Shown in pieces: positions 9,660-21,100 of a DNA stretch of 64,000 nt. The number at the start of each line of letters is the position of its first letter. Position 1 is the stretch's first letter. The notes beneath the pieces are model-generated. The model was not told the DNA's origin and ran no database searches. It was given only the letters and a program-made list of their open reading frames with translations. Made by a program: the position numbers and the translations under genes. This DNA is from Azadirachta indica (taxonomy: Eukaryota > Streptophyta > Magnoliopsida > Sapindales > Meliaceae), in the NCBI GenBank assembly GCA_022749755.1, contig CM040443.1, positions 14,957,744-15,021,743 of the forward strand, in the 5' to 3' direction.

Positions 9660-12556
9660 AGGACAAGGTGTTCGTGGAATTTTTGGAAAAGCACCTATCA
9701 ATGGGTATTAAAGAAGTGAAAATAGAGATTGATTTGTTGCCTCTAGCATCAGCTGCCCCTAATGAGTTCACATCCCAGTAAGGCTCAGTTAGAAGAAACC
9801 TTTTTCGCACCCTAAACAAACCAACGCAGGCCCAACAAAGCCCACAAACACATCTTAATACAACTAGGCCTACAAGCCCAAATGATGATTTCCTTGTATC
9901 CCAGCTTACATAAGCATTGATCACACAAGAAGAAGCTATAGCAAATGCCCTACCCCCTCAGCAGCATCACCCGCATGAACAGCCCCAACCTGAACATTCA
10001 AAGTCATCTTACCACACACCTCCAGCATCTCAATCATGGGATTTTCCTAAAGATCTAGATTCAAACATTCTTTCAACCATTAGAAAATTATTTGAGAGGT
10101 GCCAAAATAGTAAAGTGGGAGGCTATGAGACAAATGAGGAATCTAGTCAACATAGAGGAAGATATGAGGGAAATGAAGATTTTCATAATATGGGAGGGAA
10201 TGATAGAGATATCCATGTTAATGAGTTTGTTTCCAGTTAGAATGAGCTTGATTTAAGTCATGAGGGACAAGTTGAAGGTGATTACAGGGCTCAAAATATT
10301 GATAATGAGGTTAGGAGTGAAGACACCATTGTGTAGACTGATGATGATATCGATGATGTAGTTGAAAGTGATTCAAGAGCTGAAAGATCTTTGGACATAA
10401 CAACTTCTAAACATGAAGATGATGATAAACTCTTTGATTGCATTAGTGCAGATGCTGAGGATGCAGTTGTGTTTAATGATGAGGTTGAATCAGAGTCTAT
10501 GGTTGGAAAAATGGGGAAAGATTTGATACATAGGCTATACAAGGGGCAGATAGATGGTCAAAAAATTATGTTTCATGTTGGACAAACTTTCAGTTCAGTG
10601 CATGACTTCGGGAGGTGCTTAAAGGAGTATGTAATTCAGGAAGGGATAGTTCTATATAGAGTGAAGAATGTGAAGCCATGGGTTACTGTTGTGTGTGTCT
10701 TATCAAAATGTCAATGAAGGATACATGCATCTATTCTATTTGATAAAGTCATTTTTATGATTAGGACTATGAGTGATGAAGGCCATACATGTGATAGAGT
10801 AGTAAAGAATCAGGAAGTTACCAATTCCTAGGTTGGTGAGAAATTATACTCAACTATCAAGACAAATCCAAGTATTGGCACTCATGTAATGGCTAATGAG
10901 TTAAGGTCATGGTTTGGGACAACAACAACCAATCCTTTACTGTGCAAGGAAGAGAGCACTTGCTATGGCTGCATCAGATTTTACAAAATCCTACGCAAAG
11001 TTGAATTCTTATGCTAATATTTTTTTGATGACAAATAGGGGTGCCACTGTTAAGTTGCAGCAAGAAGTACAAGGTCCCCCATACATTGTTTAAAAGACTG
11101 TCAGGTTCAAGGCACAACAAATTAAGTTTAGTAGAACTTGTAGGCAAATCATTGGGCTTGATAGAGACCATCTTAAGACTGTATATAGTGGTGTGCTCCT
11201 TAGCACTATGACATTGGATGCCAATCAAGGTATTTTCCCATTGGCAGTGGCAATATGCAAAGGAGAGAACAAGGATAGTTGGACCTGGTTCTTGGAACAA
11301 TTTTGCATAATGTCAGATAGACAAAAGGGTTGGATGGCAGTAACTTCAGCCGTATTTCTTGGTGTCGAACTTAAACGCTATGCATGACATGTGTATGCTA
11401 ACTTCAGGAAAGAATACTCATCTGCGTTGCTTCGAGAAAAATTCTGGAGAGTTGGTAGAGCTACTAACAAAGTTGATTTTCAAAGTGCAATGGATGAAAT
11501 AAAGGCCTTAGATGAAAATGCTTATAAATGGCTAGTTCATAGTGATCCTAAGACTTAGGCAGCCTACTCATTCAATCCTTTTTTCAAGACTGATGACATT
11601 ACCAACAATATAACTGAGAGTTAAAATGGGTACTTGAATGAATTTAGAAAGAAACCTGTGCTGGACTTGTTGGAATTCATTAGGGTGAAAATCATGTTAA
11701 GGATAATTTGAATGAGAGAAAAAGCAGAAGCATGGGCAACAAAGGTGCCTTTGAGAATTGTTAAGAAAATGATGGAGATTGGTAAGACTGTCAATAACCT
11801 AACAGTGATGAAGGCCAGTAATTAAGAATTCGAGGTCATCGATAATATCAATGACAGGTTTAGACGCTATGTAGTTGATGTGCAGAAATGATCCTGTGAA
11901 TGCATGGGTTGCCAACTTAGTGGAGTGCCATGTAAACATGCTTTGGCATGCATTTCAAATTTAAGTGCTAATGCAATTGACTAAGTTGATTCCACCCTAA
12001 CCAAACAAGGCTATATATGGACTTATTCGGAGATTATACACCTAATACTTGATGAAAGAAATTGGCCTGTTCTAGAGAGACTTGATATCTAACCACTTGT
12101 CAAGCATGCACAGCTTAAGAGGCCAAAAAAGAATAAAATGAGAGAGGTCAATGAGGTGCCAAGGGAAAGAAGGAGATTTACTACTAGATGTGGGATTTGT
12201 AATATCCTTGGGCATAATAGAACAAGTTGCCTAACTGTTTAGGTTAGTAGCAACAAATTATAGGTATTATTAACCCATCGACATTATCTTCTTAACATTA
12301 ACTTTGTTCAATTTGTACAGACGACAAGGGTAAGTACATCATCAACTACATATGCACGAAAAGGCAAGGATAAGGGCAAATTTTCCATATTAGGTTAGTG
12401 TCATTCATTTTGATATTTCAAATGTTCTTACTATGTTTTGCTTTTGGTTTTCATCGTTAATATGTTATCATTGGGTGGGCAACAACTTCTCAACCAGCTA
12501 CATACACTAAGCCTCCCCTAAAGAGATATAGAACTAGGGGTGGTGTTCATATAAGG
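9660..12556 (+). pseudogene. MuDR/MULE transposase pseudogene
   Basis: Relic of a Mutator-family transposase. In order: a low-complexity acidic N-terminal part; a MuDR DNA-binding-type domain at about 10535-10730 (FHVGQTFSSVHDFGRCLKEY); a frame change near 10930; the MULE catalytic core at about 11000-11400, with the GLD..HLK segment, LDANQGIFPLAVAICKGENK and a following SDRQKG; a SWIM zinc finger at 11895-11943 (CEC, then PCKHA); and a CCHC-like knuckle at 12189-12230 (CGICNILGHNRTSC). A last exon-like stretch ends near 12556 (PPLKRYRTRGGVH). In-frame stops lie at 10238, 10334, 10716, 10829 and beyond, many readable as Trp, Arg or Gln codons changed by a transition. It cannot make a full protein. 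Confidence 0.85.
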
Positions 12557-13206
12557 TAAGCAACTCAATCTCATAAAAATGACCCTGAAAGTTCCAATGT
12601 CTAACATCAAATAGGTAAACTGTATAATTTATATGCTGTTGGTGTGTACACAAACACAAGTTCATTTTATGTAAATGCTCGTTAAAATCATTTGCAATTT
12701 TGGTTTCTTTAATTGTTGCAACAATAGTTTTTGGATACAAGGCTGTATAGAGAATACAAACAACATTGCAATACATACCCAACAAATAGGATAACAAAGT
12801 TTTTTGGATTTTTTCTATTCATTTTGCACTGGCATGATTATAGTGAGCAGGTTCAATATGTGCATGGTTATTGTGTTCATTTTACCTAGAAAGCTTTGTT
12901 ATGGTTTGTTGCCACATAAGGTGAAGACAATGCACGCACATATACATGGCCAATATACACATATATATGTATATGCTTGGATACCATGTTTAGGTATTGT
13001 AACTTTTTGTAAATGATATACTGATTGGGGTATCATGTTGATATTTGCCTTGTATCACATCAATTGTCAATAATATAATATGTATTTCCCAGATAATTTG
13101 TTGGTGTTATTGATTGTTGTTCTATTGCATTCTGATATTAATTCTTCCATATTAGCAATACACATATGCATATCAAAATCAAAAAAGCCCATAATATTTT
13201 TTGCAT
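12557..13206. other. Interior of the MULE between its two reading frames
   Basis: Short open stretches on both strands (for example 12804-13016 plus and 12534-12797 minus) have no recognisable motif. This is probably the 3' untranslated and spacer part of the element. Confidence 0.4.
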
Positions 13207-13800
13207 TTATTTTAATATCCTAATGATTGTAAGCATTCTGTCCTCAGCATAATGAGAATTTAAATTTTCATGATCACTTAGAACATTTTCTGCATGAGAT
13301 TCATTTGCTGCATCAACTGTATAATGTTGCCTTGAAATTCTGTCTAAGTAACCACCATGGACTTTATTGCTGCTGCCTTCACCCTCTCTTACTTGCCATT
13401 TGTATTCTTCTCTTGAGGATTTCCAGAAGTTGGAATATCCACAGCCTGGTGTTTGGTTACAATAGAAGTATAATTTGTTTAGGTTTTTCAAAGTCTCTGA
13501 TATTCGTATGCTTGCCCTTTCCCTGTAGTTTCATGTCCTATTCATAAATTTGATTACTCCCCCATTAACAGAAACATTAGTTTGCATTTCTCCTCTTTCC
13601 CTATCACCAATCTCTTCTTTGGTTGGACACCAAAACTCAAAATATCCACAACTTGGCTCATGCATGTAGAAAAAGTAGAGCTTGTTAGGATCTTTTTTTA
13701 GTTTTGAATATACGAATACCGGCCTTTTGCCTACAACTATACTTTCTATTTATAAATTTCACAATTCCTCCGTTTACTACCAATATAAGCCTGAAATGTG
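13207..13800 (-). pseudogene. Tandem GRF-zinc-finger-like remnant inside the MULE
   Basis: The minus strand reads two related modules. Each has a basic NR-rich start, then IRI..T.K(N/D)xNKLYF, then CGY and a Phe-Trp: DPNKLYFFYMHEPSCGYFEFW and NLNKLYFYCNQTPGCGYSNFW. The pattern of an aromatic block followed by Cys-Gly-Tyr/Phe and Trp fits the GRF-type zinc finger, although the first Cys pair is not clear. The first module is broken by a frameshift or stop and the second follows a TGA. It converges on the transposase, a layout reminiscent of two-gene Mutator elements. It may be a captured host gene or a second element gene. Confidence 0.5.
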
Positions 13801-14269
13801 AGCAGGTAATTTTGAAATTTTGTTGGCCATTATCTTGTGTTTCTATGCTCTGTTTTGGTGGTACTTTTGGATAGTTTTCATGCTTTGATGTGTAAAAATA
13901 ACAGGTGATTATTGGAATGGTTTTTGTTGGAAAGCGTATGATCAGTGTTGGACGTTATGGCCTATATATAAGTTGTTTATTTTTTCTTGTTTATTGGATC
14001 GTTGGATACCTTAACGGTCATTTTCTTTATGTGCTATAAGACAATTCAAAGTGATATTGGTAAAGCTCTCCTCAAAATAACTATTTTTAATTTTTATAAT
14101 ATATTCTTTCATTTATTTATCTATTAAATATTATTATACTATATTTTTATTAAATCAAATAAACATGGTTTCAGTCATGTAGCAGTATCTGATGCACCTG
14201 CAGTGGTCCCAGGAGCTTATATGTAAAATTCCATTTTTTCTGTTATTTTAACGAAAAAATCCTTATGAC

Positions 14270-14350
14270 AAGGGGCTATTGTATTTTTTGAACAAATAGG
14301 GGGATAATTGTAACCATTGGGATCTACTAGGGGGTAATTATAGTTCTTCC
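14270..14350 (-). repeat. Right terminal inverted repeat of the MULE
   Basis: Reverse-complement partner of 8678-8760, with a similar outermost 20 bp (GGAAGAACTATAATTACCCC on the minus strand). Confidence 0.85.
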
Positions 14351-14430
14351 TTTCATAAATGAACACAATTATACAAATAAATAGATGGATTACTATTTGG
14401 AAAATAAACGAAAATATTCCATTTTTTTAC

Positions 14431-14967
14431 GTAAAATAATTAAAAATATTATTTTTTACCCAAAAATAAAAAATGCCCCCATCTCCCTCTAGACGTACAA
14501 AGTTAATAAAAAAATACTCATTTTTACCTATTTTGGACAAAAATACCCTCATACTCACTTTGGTCTAAACCCCCATGTTTCAAATTGTAGTTTCGAGCGT
14601 AGCCTTTACTCAAAATTACAATCTGATGCTCGAATGTCTGGAGTCGTTCTTACTTGAAACTATAATTATTTCTAATAAATATAGTTGCAAATATTCAAAT
14701 TACATCAAATACTAATTTCAGGTAAAAACTATTGTGAAAGTACAATTTAAAGCGCTCAAATATCTGAAAACGTACTTGATAGAAATAATTATAGTTTTAA
14801 ATAAAAACTATACTCGAAACAATACTTTAAAAAAAGAATTTTTGTTCAAAGTGCGCATGAGGCATTTTTGTCCGAAACCAGAGAAATTAGGTATTTTTGA
14901 ATGACTTTTATCAAGGGGACATTTGTTAACTTTTAAGAGAAAAATAGGACATTTTTAGTTATTTCTC
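14431..14967. mobile_element. 537-bp non-autonomous element with about 120-bp inverted ends
   Basis: The left end (AAATAATTAAAAATATT) and the reverse complement of the right end (AAATAACTAAAAATGTCC) are similar. Similarity continues through a shared GGACAAAAAT.CC(C)TCATGCxCACTTTG-like block. There is no coding capacity. The long inverted ends suggest a MULE-derived MITE, but I could not find a 9-bp duplication. It lies only about 70 bp from the right end of the large MULE. Confidence 0.6.
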
Positions 14968-16033
14968 AAACAATTTTAATTATCCTTGAAATTAAATTTA
15001 ACATATTGAAACAAATAAGTAGACAGAAACTAAGATCTACAATAATTGATTCTAAATTTTCAAAACCTTTACCATGACAAAGACATAGTTGCCCGTAGAA
15101 AGCAAAACAAAAAGATAAAAAAGTAAAAGAAAGCTGATCGAGGCCACTTTGTACTTAATTGCAAGTAAAGCTACTTTAATTTACATATAAGATCACCATC
15201 GAATTCTCTTCAAATACCGACACTACTAGGACTAAACTCAACAGTTAATAACAACTAAATCCTAGAGATAATACAATGTTCAAAATGCCATCAAAAGTGC
15301 AAGAAATGAAAACCAAGATCATTTGCCCACACATCTTACAAAAATATGAACAAGTTAACAAGTAAAATAATATTTTTAGTAGCATTTACTCGTTAATTAA
15401 CATGAAGACCTTCAGCATTTGCAATTTGTATTAACCTGTTTGCCTCATACTGCATGCATGGCAGATGTACACTATTTATTTGAAAAACACAAATATGGTG
15501 TGCATGCACAAGAAAACAAGTATTTGAACACATAAACGTACACGTGCAGCTTAAACTTGAGGGAAAATTGAGGCTTTAAACCCTATTCAATGGGCCACAA
15601 GATTATGCAAAACAGGTATTTTTATGTACAGAAAACATGAGGCTTTAGCCTATGTCCACTAGGCCACATGAAATATGATTAAACAATTCCATCATAGAAA
15701 ATTAGTCTTAGAAATGTAAATAATTCTCAGCTAGCAACTTATTGGAAAGCTAAACCCAAGAGCATTTCTACTCCATAAATACAGAATCATTACATTCAAA
15801 TATCAAAAATATGTTCCGTAGTTTGAAGCCTTAGCTAAAACACAAATAGATTAAAAAGGTATGCTTTCCCAATGTCTCTAGACAAGATAAAAATTTTATT
15901 ATCAACATATCATGAATTACAATGATTGTAATCCATTGTATATGAGTGGGATAATCACAATGAATATTGAATGTAATTACTATTAATTATCAATTTGCCC
16001 TTCTATTTGTGTTAAAAGCTTGCTAAAAGTAGT
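14968..16033. other. Spacer with a small direct repeat
   Basis: No gene is visible. A phrase beginning GAGGCTTTA and ending in GGCCACA(A/T)GA occurs twice, at about 15569-15603 and 15641-15671, separated by about 70 bp. Otherwise AT-rich without a reading frame. Confidence 0.4.
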
Positions 16034-16404
16034 ACAAGTGTCATCTTTCTATTGGACAATTTACTATCACTGTTGACTATCACTGATTATCATCGAACAT
16101 CCTCCATTTAAGTCACCGTAGATATCATTAGAATCTATTATCATTATTGTCATTTGAACAATTGTTCATCATAAATCTGAAGTTAAAATTTTGACACCTA
16201 AACATTTAACTTTAGATTGGCAGTGAACGGTTGTTCAAACAATAATAGTGATGATGTCATTGCATAGAGCGCTCCACAAGAATTCCAATGATATCTACGT
16301 TGACCTAAACTTAAAACATTCGTTGATAGTTAATGGTGGTCAGTGGGGTCAACAATGATGGTCAAGGGTGACAGCAAGTTATCTAATAGAAAGATGACAC
16401 ATGT
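16034..16404. repeat. 371-bp fold-back element
   Basis: The two halves are inverted copies. ACAAGTGTCATCTTTCTATT at 16034 pairs with AATAGAAAGATGACACATGT ending at 16404. Further pairs inside include GATATCATTAGAATCT / GAATTCCAATGATATC and GTTAACTT-type blocks toward the centre near 16195. It has no coding content. It is a probable MITE with very long arms; target duplication not resolved. Confidence 0.75.
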
Positions 16405-18184
16405 TACAGTAACATGTAAATATATAAAAACCATATCAAATTATTTAATTGCCTTAAAAAAGTAATGGTTTTTGTTAATAGAGATGACGTCAAGAGATAT
16501 TGGGCTATTTGACAAATAATAAGAGGGTCATGAGTTGTTAGGCCAAATAATAGGGGGTAATAGACATTCTCCGTAGTAGTATTAATAATTAGATATAATT
16601 TATATTTTTATTAAATAACATAATTTTATTTTAATTAAAAATATAAAAAAAAAGAAAATTTTGATTATTATTATTTGTAAGTTTGATTTAAATTTTTATG
16701 ATAATTAAATATCAAATTATTACTAAAAAAGTAAAAGAATAGAATTAAAAATATTTTAACATATGAGTTTAATGTAACTCATTATTTTATATTTTTTAAT
16801 AATAGTATTGGCTTTTCTCAATTTTTTATTAAAATAATAAATTAAAAAGTTATTTTATTTTTAATATATTGTGAAAAATATTAAAATAAAGACTATATTG
16901 TTAGTTGAAAAAATTATATATTATTTATAAAAATTCAGGATACAAATAATAATAACCTAACATGTTAACTAATGAGAATAAAAATTAAAGGAAGTATTTG
17001 TTTCTTATTAACCCACATATTAAGGGGATAATTGTCAATATCCCTAATAATATTGATGATAATGATTATGATAATGTAAAATGTCATTTCTTTTTGTTGT
17101 AAATTTTAAAAAAATAAATTGGCACACAACCACGAATTGTAATGCACAGCTAACACCACTAGCTAAGCCAATCCAATTAATTTTAGTGGTAATCATTGTT
17201 TCATCACTCGAGAGAGACAGCATACACTATAATTCTGGCAAAAATCCCAAATTTTTTATCAACAAAGGCTACCCATCGTTGATGGCAGATACCGTTGACT
17301 TTTTTATTCATCTATTCATAGAAAATAAAGAAACCATATAATAAAAATATTGAAAAATAAATAAAACACATTACTAGTAAAATCATTAACTTTATGTTAA
17401 AAGAAATTTCAAACTACTGTCTTATTCATTTCTCCTAAGTCATTTTTCTTTTTAAATTATTTTTTTCAATAATCATGTTATCATACATTTGCTCTTTAAT
17501 ATATTCACCAAAAGTAAAATTATCCCACACAAATTATAAATTATCCTTACTTTAAGTTGACTATTAAATTACATCTTAAACAATCCATTAATTCAAACGC
17601 AAAACCTATACCATAAAGTTGCTGCGCTGTAGATTCTCACTGTCAATTTACAAATGTAGTTGATGAAAAAAAAAAAATAGTTTTGGACGATTTCGAAAAT
17701 ATAACAAAGAAATTATATCAACCCAAACCATAAAGGGGCAACAAAATTTAGACTAAACAAAGCGTTGATAATACTGAGAAATGGATAATAAATATTATCT
17801 CCATTTTTCTGTTCTCCACTAGTCTCAGTCTGCATTAAAAACCTCTCTTCACAACTCCCAACTCCGATGGACTGGTTTCCCAAAAGCTAATATGAATATC
17901 AGTACTAACATGAATGACTTTATGCAACATATAGGCCAAGACAATGTGCATAATATACCTTCCATTCAAGAAAGAAAAACATTGGATAACACAAACAGCA
18001 TTATCCAACTCCACATAAATAATACATGATTAGGGGAAAACATCTGCTCATATATATAACTACACGTAAACTAGATGCATGCTTGTAGAACGAGACAAAA
18101 ATGTCTAAGAACCTAAAAATCAGTAAAACTCTACAAGAGTTGAGCTGAGTTTATAAATGCAGAAGGAAAGTGAAAGCAAACTAT
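16405..18184. other. Spacer and 3' flank of PRP40C
   Basis: At 16545-16572 there is a single TIR-like end (GGGGGTAATAGACATTCTCC) resembling the outer end of the MITE at 406-669. I see no partner. 16580-17080 is very AT-rich. The part nearest 18184 should contain the PRP40C 3' untranslated region, but its polyadenylation point cannot be fixed from sequence alone. The open stretch at 17081-17341 shows no known motif. Confidence 0.4.
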
Positions 18185-21100
18185 CTATGGTCGGTCATGG
18201 TTTCTCCTTGAACCAGATGGGAGTCTCCCAATATCTGCCGAGCTTCTACTTTTTGAATCTCTATTATGCTTATCTTGATTTTGATCAAGTGTTGACTTTT
18301 GCTTCCACAGCATCTCTTCAGCATATCGACGCCATAGGGATTCCCTGTCTTTTCTAGGCATCTTGTTATACCGAGGATCAGGCTTCAAAAGACGTTTAGC
18401 TGTTGACCAGGAATTAAGGACTGTTTTTCCATCTTCGGTTTCTTGGGTAGCTGCTTCTGCAGTTATGACTTCAGCTAAGAGAGCTCTGAAGTCATGGGCA
18501 CATCTCTGCAGAAAAAGCCAAACCAAAATATGTATTAAATTCATTTGTTCCAACTATAATTTATAAATCGTAAAAGTACCAAGGAAAACTTTCAATTTAA
18601 AAACTAGGTCAAGTTGGAGATGAATCATGTAGTGTAATAAAATCATTCACTCTTTTTCTTTTTCTTCCTCCAGCATTAAACTCATTTTCATAAGCATAAA
18701 CCTATTTAAGTTTGCAGATCCACTACAACACATTTTTACTCTTTCTATCACTTTTAAACAGGGAAGCAGGATTTAAGACCCATCATATACAATGTGTCAT
18801 AGGCACTGCCATTCTACTATAGAACATTCCAGACCAGGGTGTAAAAGATCAAATGCCAACATAAAAGGCAAAAGTAAACATGATACATTTTCAATTGAGA
18901 TTATTTTTGGTCGAAAAAAAGTGTACATAATTAATTGGGGATTATTCATTAAATGCATGGAAAAAGTATACATGTAGGAGTCAAAACACATCATGAAGTA
19001 AAATCCAAATACACCAAGCAACACTTGCTAGAGGCCTCAATAGGAGAGTACTATCTGATAAAGTAACAATATCAAATTTATTTGATGCATATGACAGTTG
19101 AACCCAAACCAGAAAAGGGAAAAAGATCATTGTTAACCCTTACATTTCCAACCCAGTTAAAAGGTTTCCCTCAAACCAACATTCGACCAAACCGACCAAT
19201 ATAAAATGGATCAGGACACAGTAATAAGTACAAGTTTCAACAGACAGGCCATCAGCCAGCAAGACGCACAAGATGGTTGCAGAATTACCTCATAAAGCAT
19301 CTTTACGTGCTCCCGGAAGAGTTTCTCTGCATCAGATGTGTCTAACTCAGGATTGGTTGCACGTCCCTGAGGATCCTTTTCCAGCTTAGGCCTTGATTCT
19401 GTCCAAGATGCCTATGCACATCAATTCAAACGAAGGGTGAATTATCAGTAAAATAGCCCAGACTGAACTCAAACTAATACTATAAAGCTTGAAGACTCTA
19501 GATTATCTTGGTAGGAATTAAGCTGCATCCACTGCTTCATCCAATGTTCAAACTCATGCTCCTTCCCCAGACTGGACGAAACTTAATTCTGCTGGAGTTG
19601 GCTCCAAAAGGTCAACAATGAGAGTCCATGGATTGAAACAAAACCAAACTAATTTTAGTTGGATAGGTTGCCATCAGTTTTCATTTTGTTCCCTTCTTCT
19701 ACCTTTCGTAAGCTGTGAAAATTAAGACCAGAGCTAGAAACTTTTGGCCAGGTTTTTTTTTTTAGTAGTGATGACCAATAAACAAGTCAGAGAAACATTT
19801 AGTATGAGCATTCATTTTTTAGATCTTTAGATTCTAGGAAATGTAAGAGAGATCTGAGACCAGATCTCTATGTGAGCATGCCAAAGCAAATCTGAATTAC
19901 TTGAGATTGATGATCAAAGCAACTTAGTGCATTAAATAAAGAGATAAAAAAGGATAAGGAAGAGGGAGAAATATTTTGCACACCGGAGAAGAGGAGGCGA
20001 TGAACAAGAAAATGGAAAGCTGTTAACATTTCCACTATTATACAAATAATATATTTATACACAATGTTATGAACAGGTATGCATACAGATCAGTTTGAAA
20101 TTGGTTAAACCATCCTCCAAAATGAGAACCAAGCCTAAAAGATAAATCTATAACCAAACTGAGTCAGAAAAACAAATCAAACAAACTGAACGATTGAATT
20201 CTTGGGGCTACCAGAGCCAGAGTCCCTGACCTACCAGGGTCAGCAACGGACCAGGTCTTGCCTCGAATATGAAAAGTAATCCATTTAAGAGCCTTATAAA
20301 GTTAAAGTAGTTTCCAAATGTTAGCCCTATATAGAGATTGTGAACCTCAAATCAATAGTATTCACCTGTTTGTCAGATCATTTAGCGAGAAACAATGGAA
20401 CACAGAGGTCATCACCAAGATCTTTTTCTGTAAGCTTTTTCCTCCGGATGGGTTCAACATGGTTGGTGGTTATTACGTATGAACTACAGTTATGAAGAGT
20501 GCGAAGGTATGAAATGTGCAATTGTGATCAGATTATTTATGAGCAATAGAAGGAAAAGGAGATGAGGATATTAATGGATTGCAAGGATTTTATAGGCAAA
20601 TGCTTTGATAATAAGAGGACTTTGAGGTTCCCCGTTCATCCATGTTAAATGTCATATACTCCAGATTTTGGACTTTCATGACCATTCAGGCACTGAAGAA
20701 AAATTTTGCATTTTCTTTGACAAATTCCACTTCCTCAAATATACATAGCCATAGGTGAAAGGGGAGAGAAATACAAGAGGGACTGTGATAATGGGGTCAT
20801 ATTTCAGATTTTGAGATGAAAAAGAACGAGGTTATGTTTGGAATTGTAAATAGTAAATATCAAACTCTCCAATGATGGGTTTATTGACTAAAGGGGTGCA
20901 ACTATAAAATATAAAAGGGTATGAGGAGTGTTTTGAGAGTTTAAATAGCCTCAACCTAAATAAAATCGAAGTCACCACTCCCTCTCTCCCTTCTGTCTCC
21001 CTTACCTAACAATCTAAAAATAGTGACGTTATCTTGAGACTCTTGTTTTCTCAAAATTCTTTCCTTTGTTCTATTCGTGATGAAATAAATTTGTCTACAT

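Larger units (their letters stand above)
8669..14359 (+). mobile_element. Complete but inactive Mutator-like element (MULE), 5.67 kb
   Basis: The element is 8678-14350. The left end reads GGAAAAACTACAATTACGCC, and the reverse complement of the right end reads GGAAGAACTATAATTACCCC. The inverted ends stay alignable for about 80 bp, through a shared CAATTATCCCC block. The flanking 9-mers are TTTTATGAA (8669-8677) and TTTCATAAA (14351-14359). They differ by two transitions, as expected for an old 9-bp Mutator duplication. It carries a broken plus-strand MuDR-type transposase and a convergent minus-strand GRF-like reading frame. Both ends are present but the coding parts are full of stops, so the element is non-autonomous now. 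Confidence 0.85.

Noticed and set aside
9658..9924. 88-codon minus-strand frame
   Set aside because: Antisense to the N-terminal part of the MULE transposase relic; no motif.
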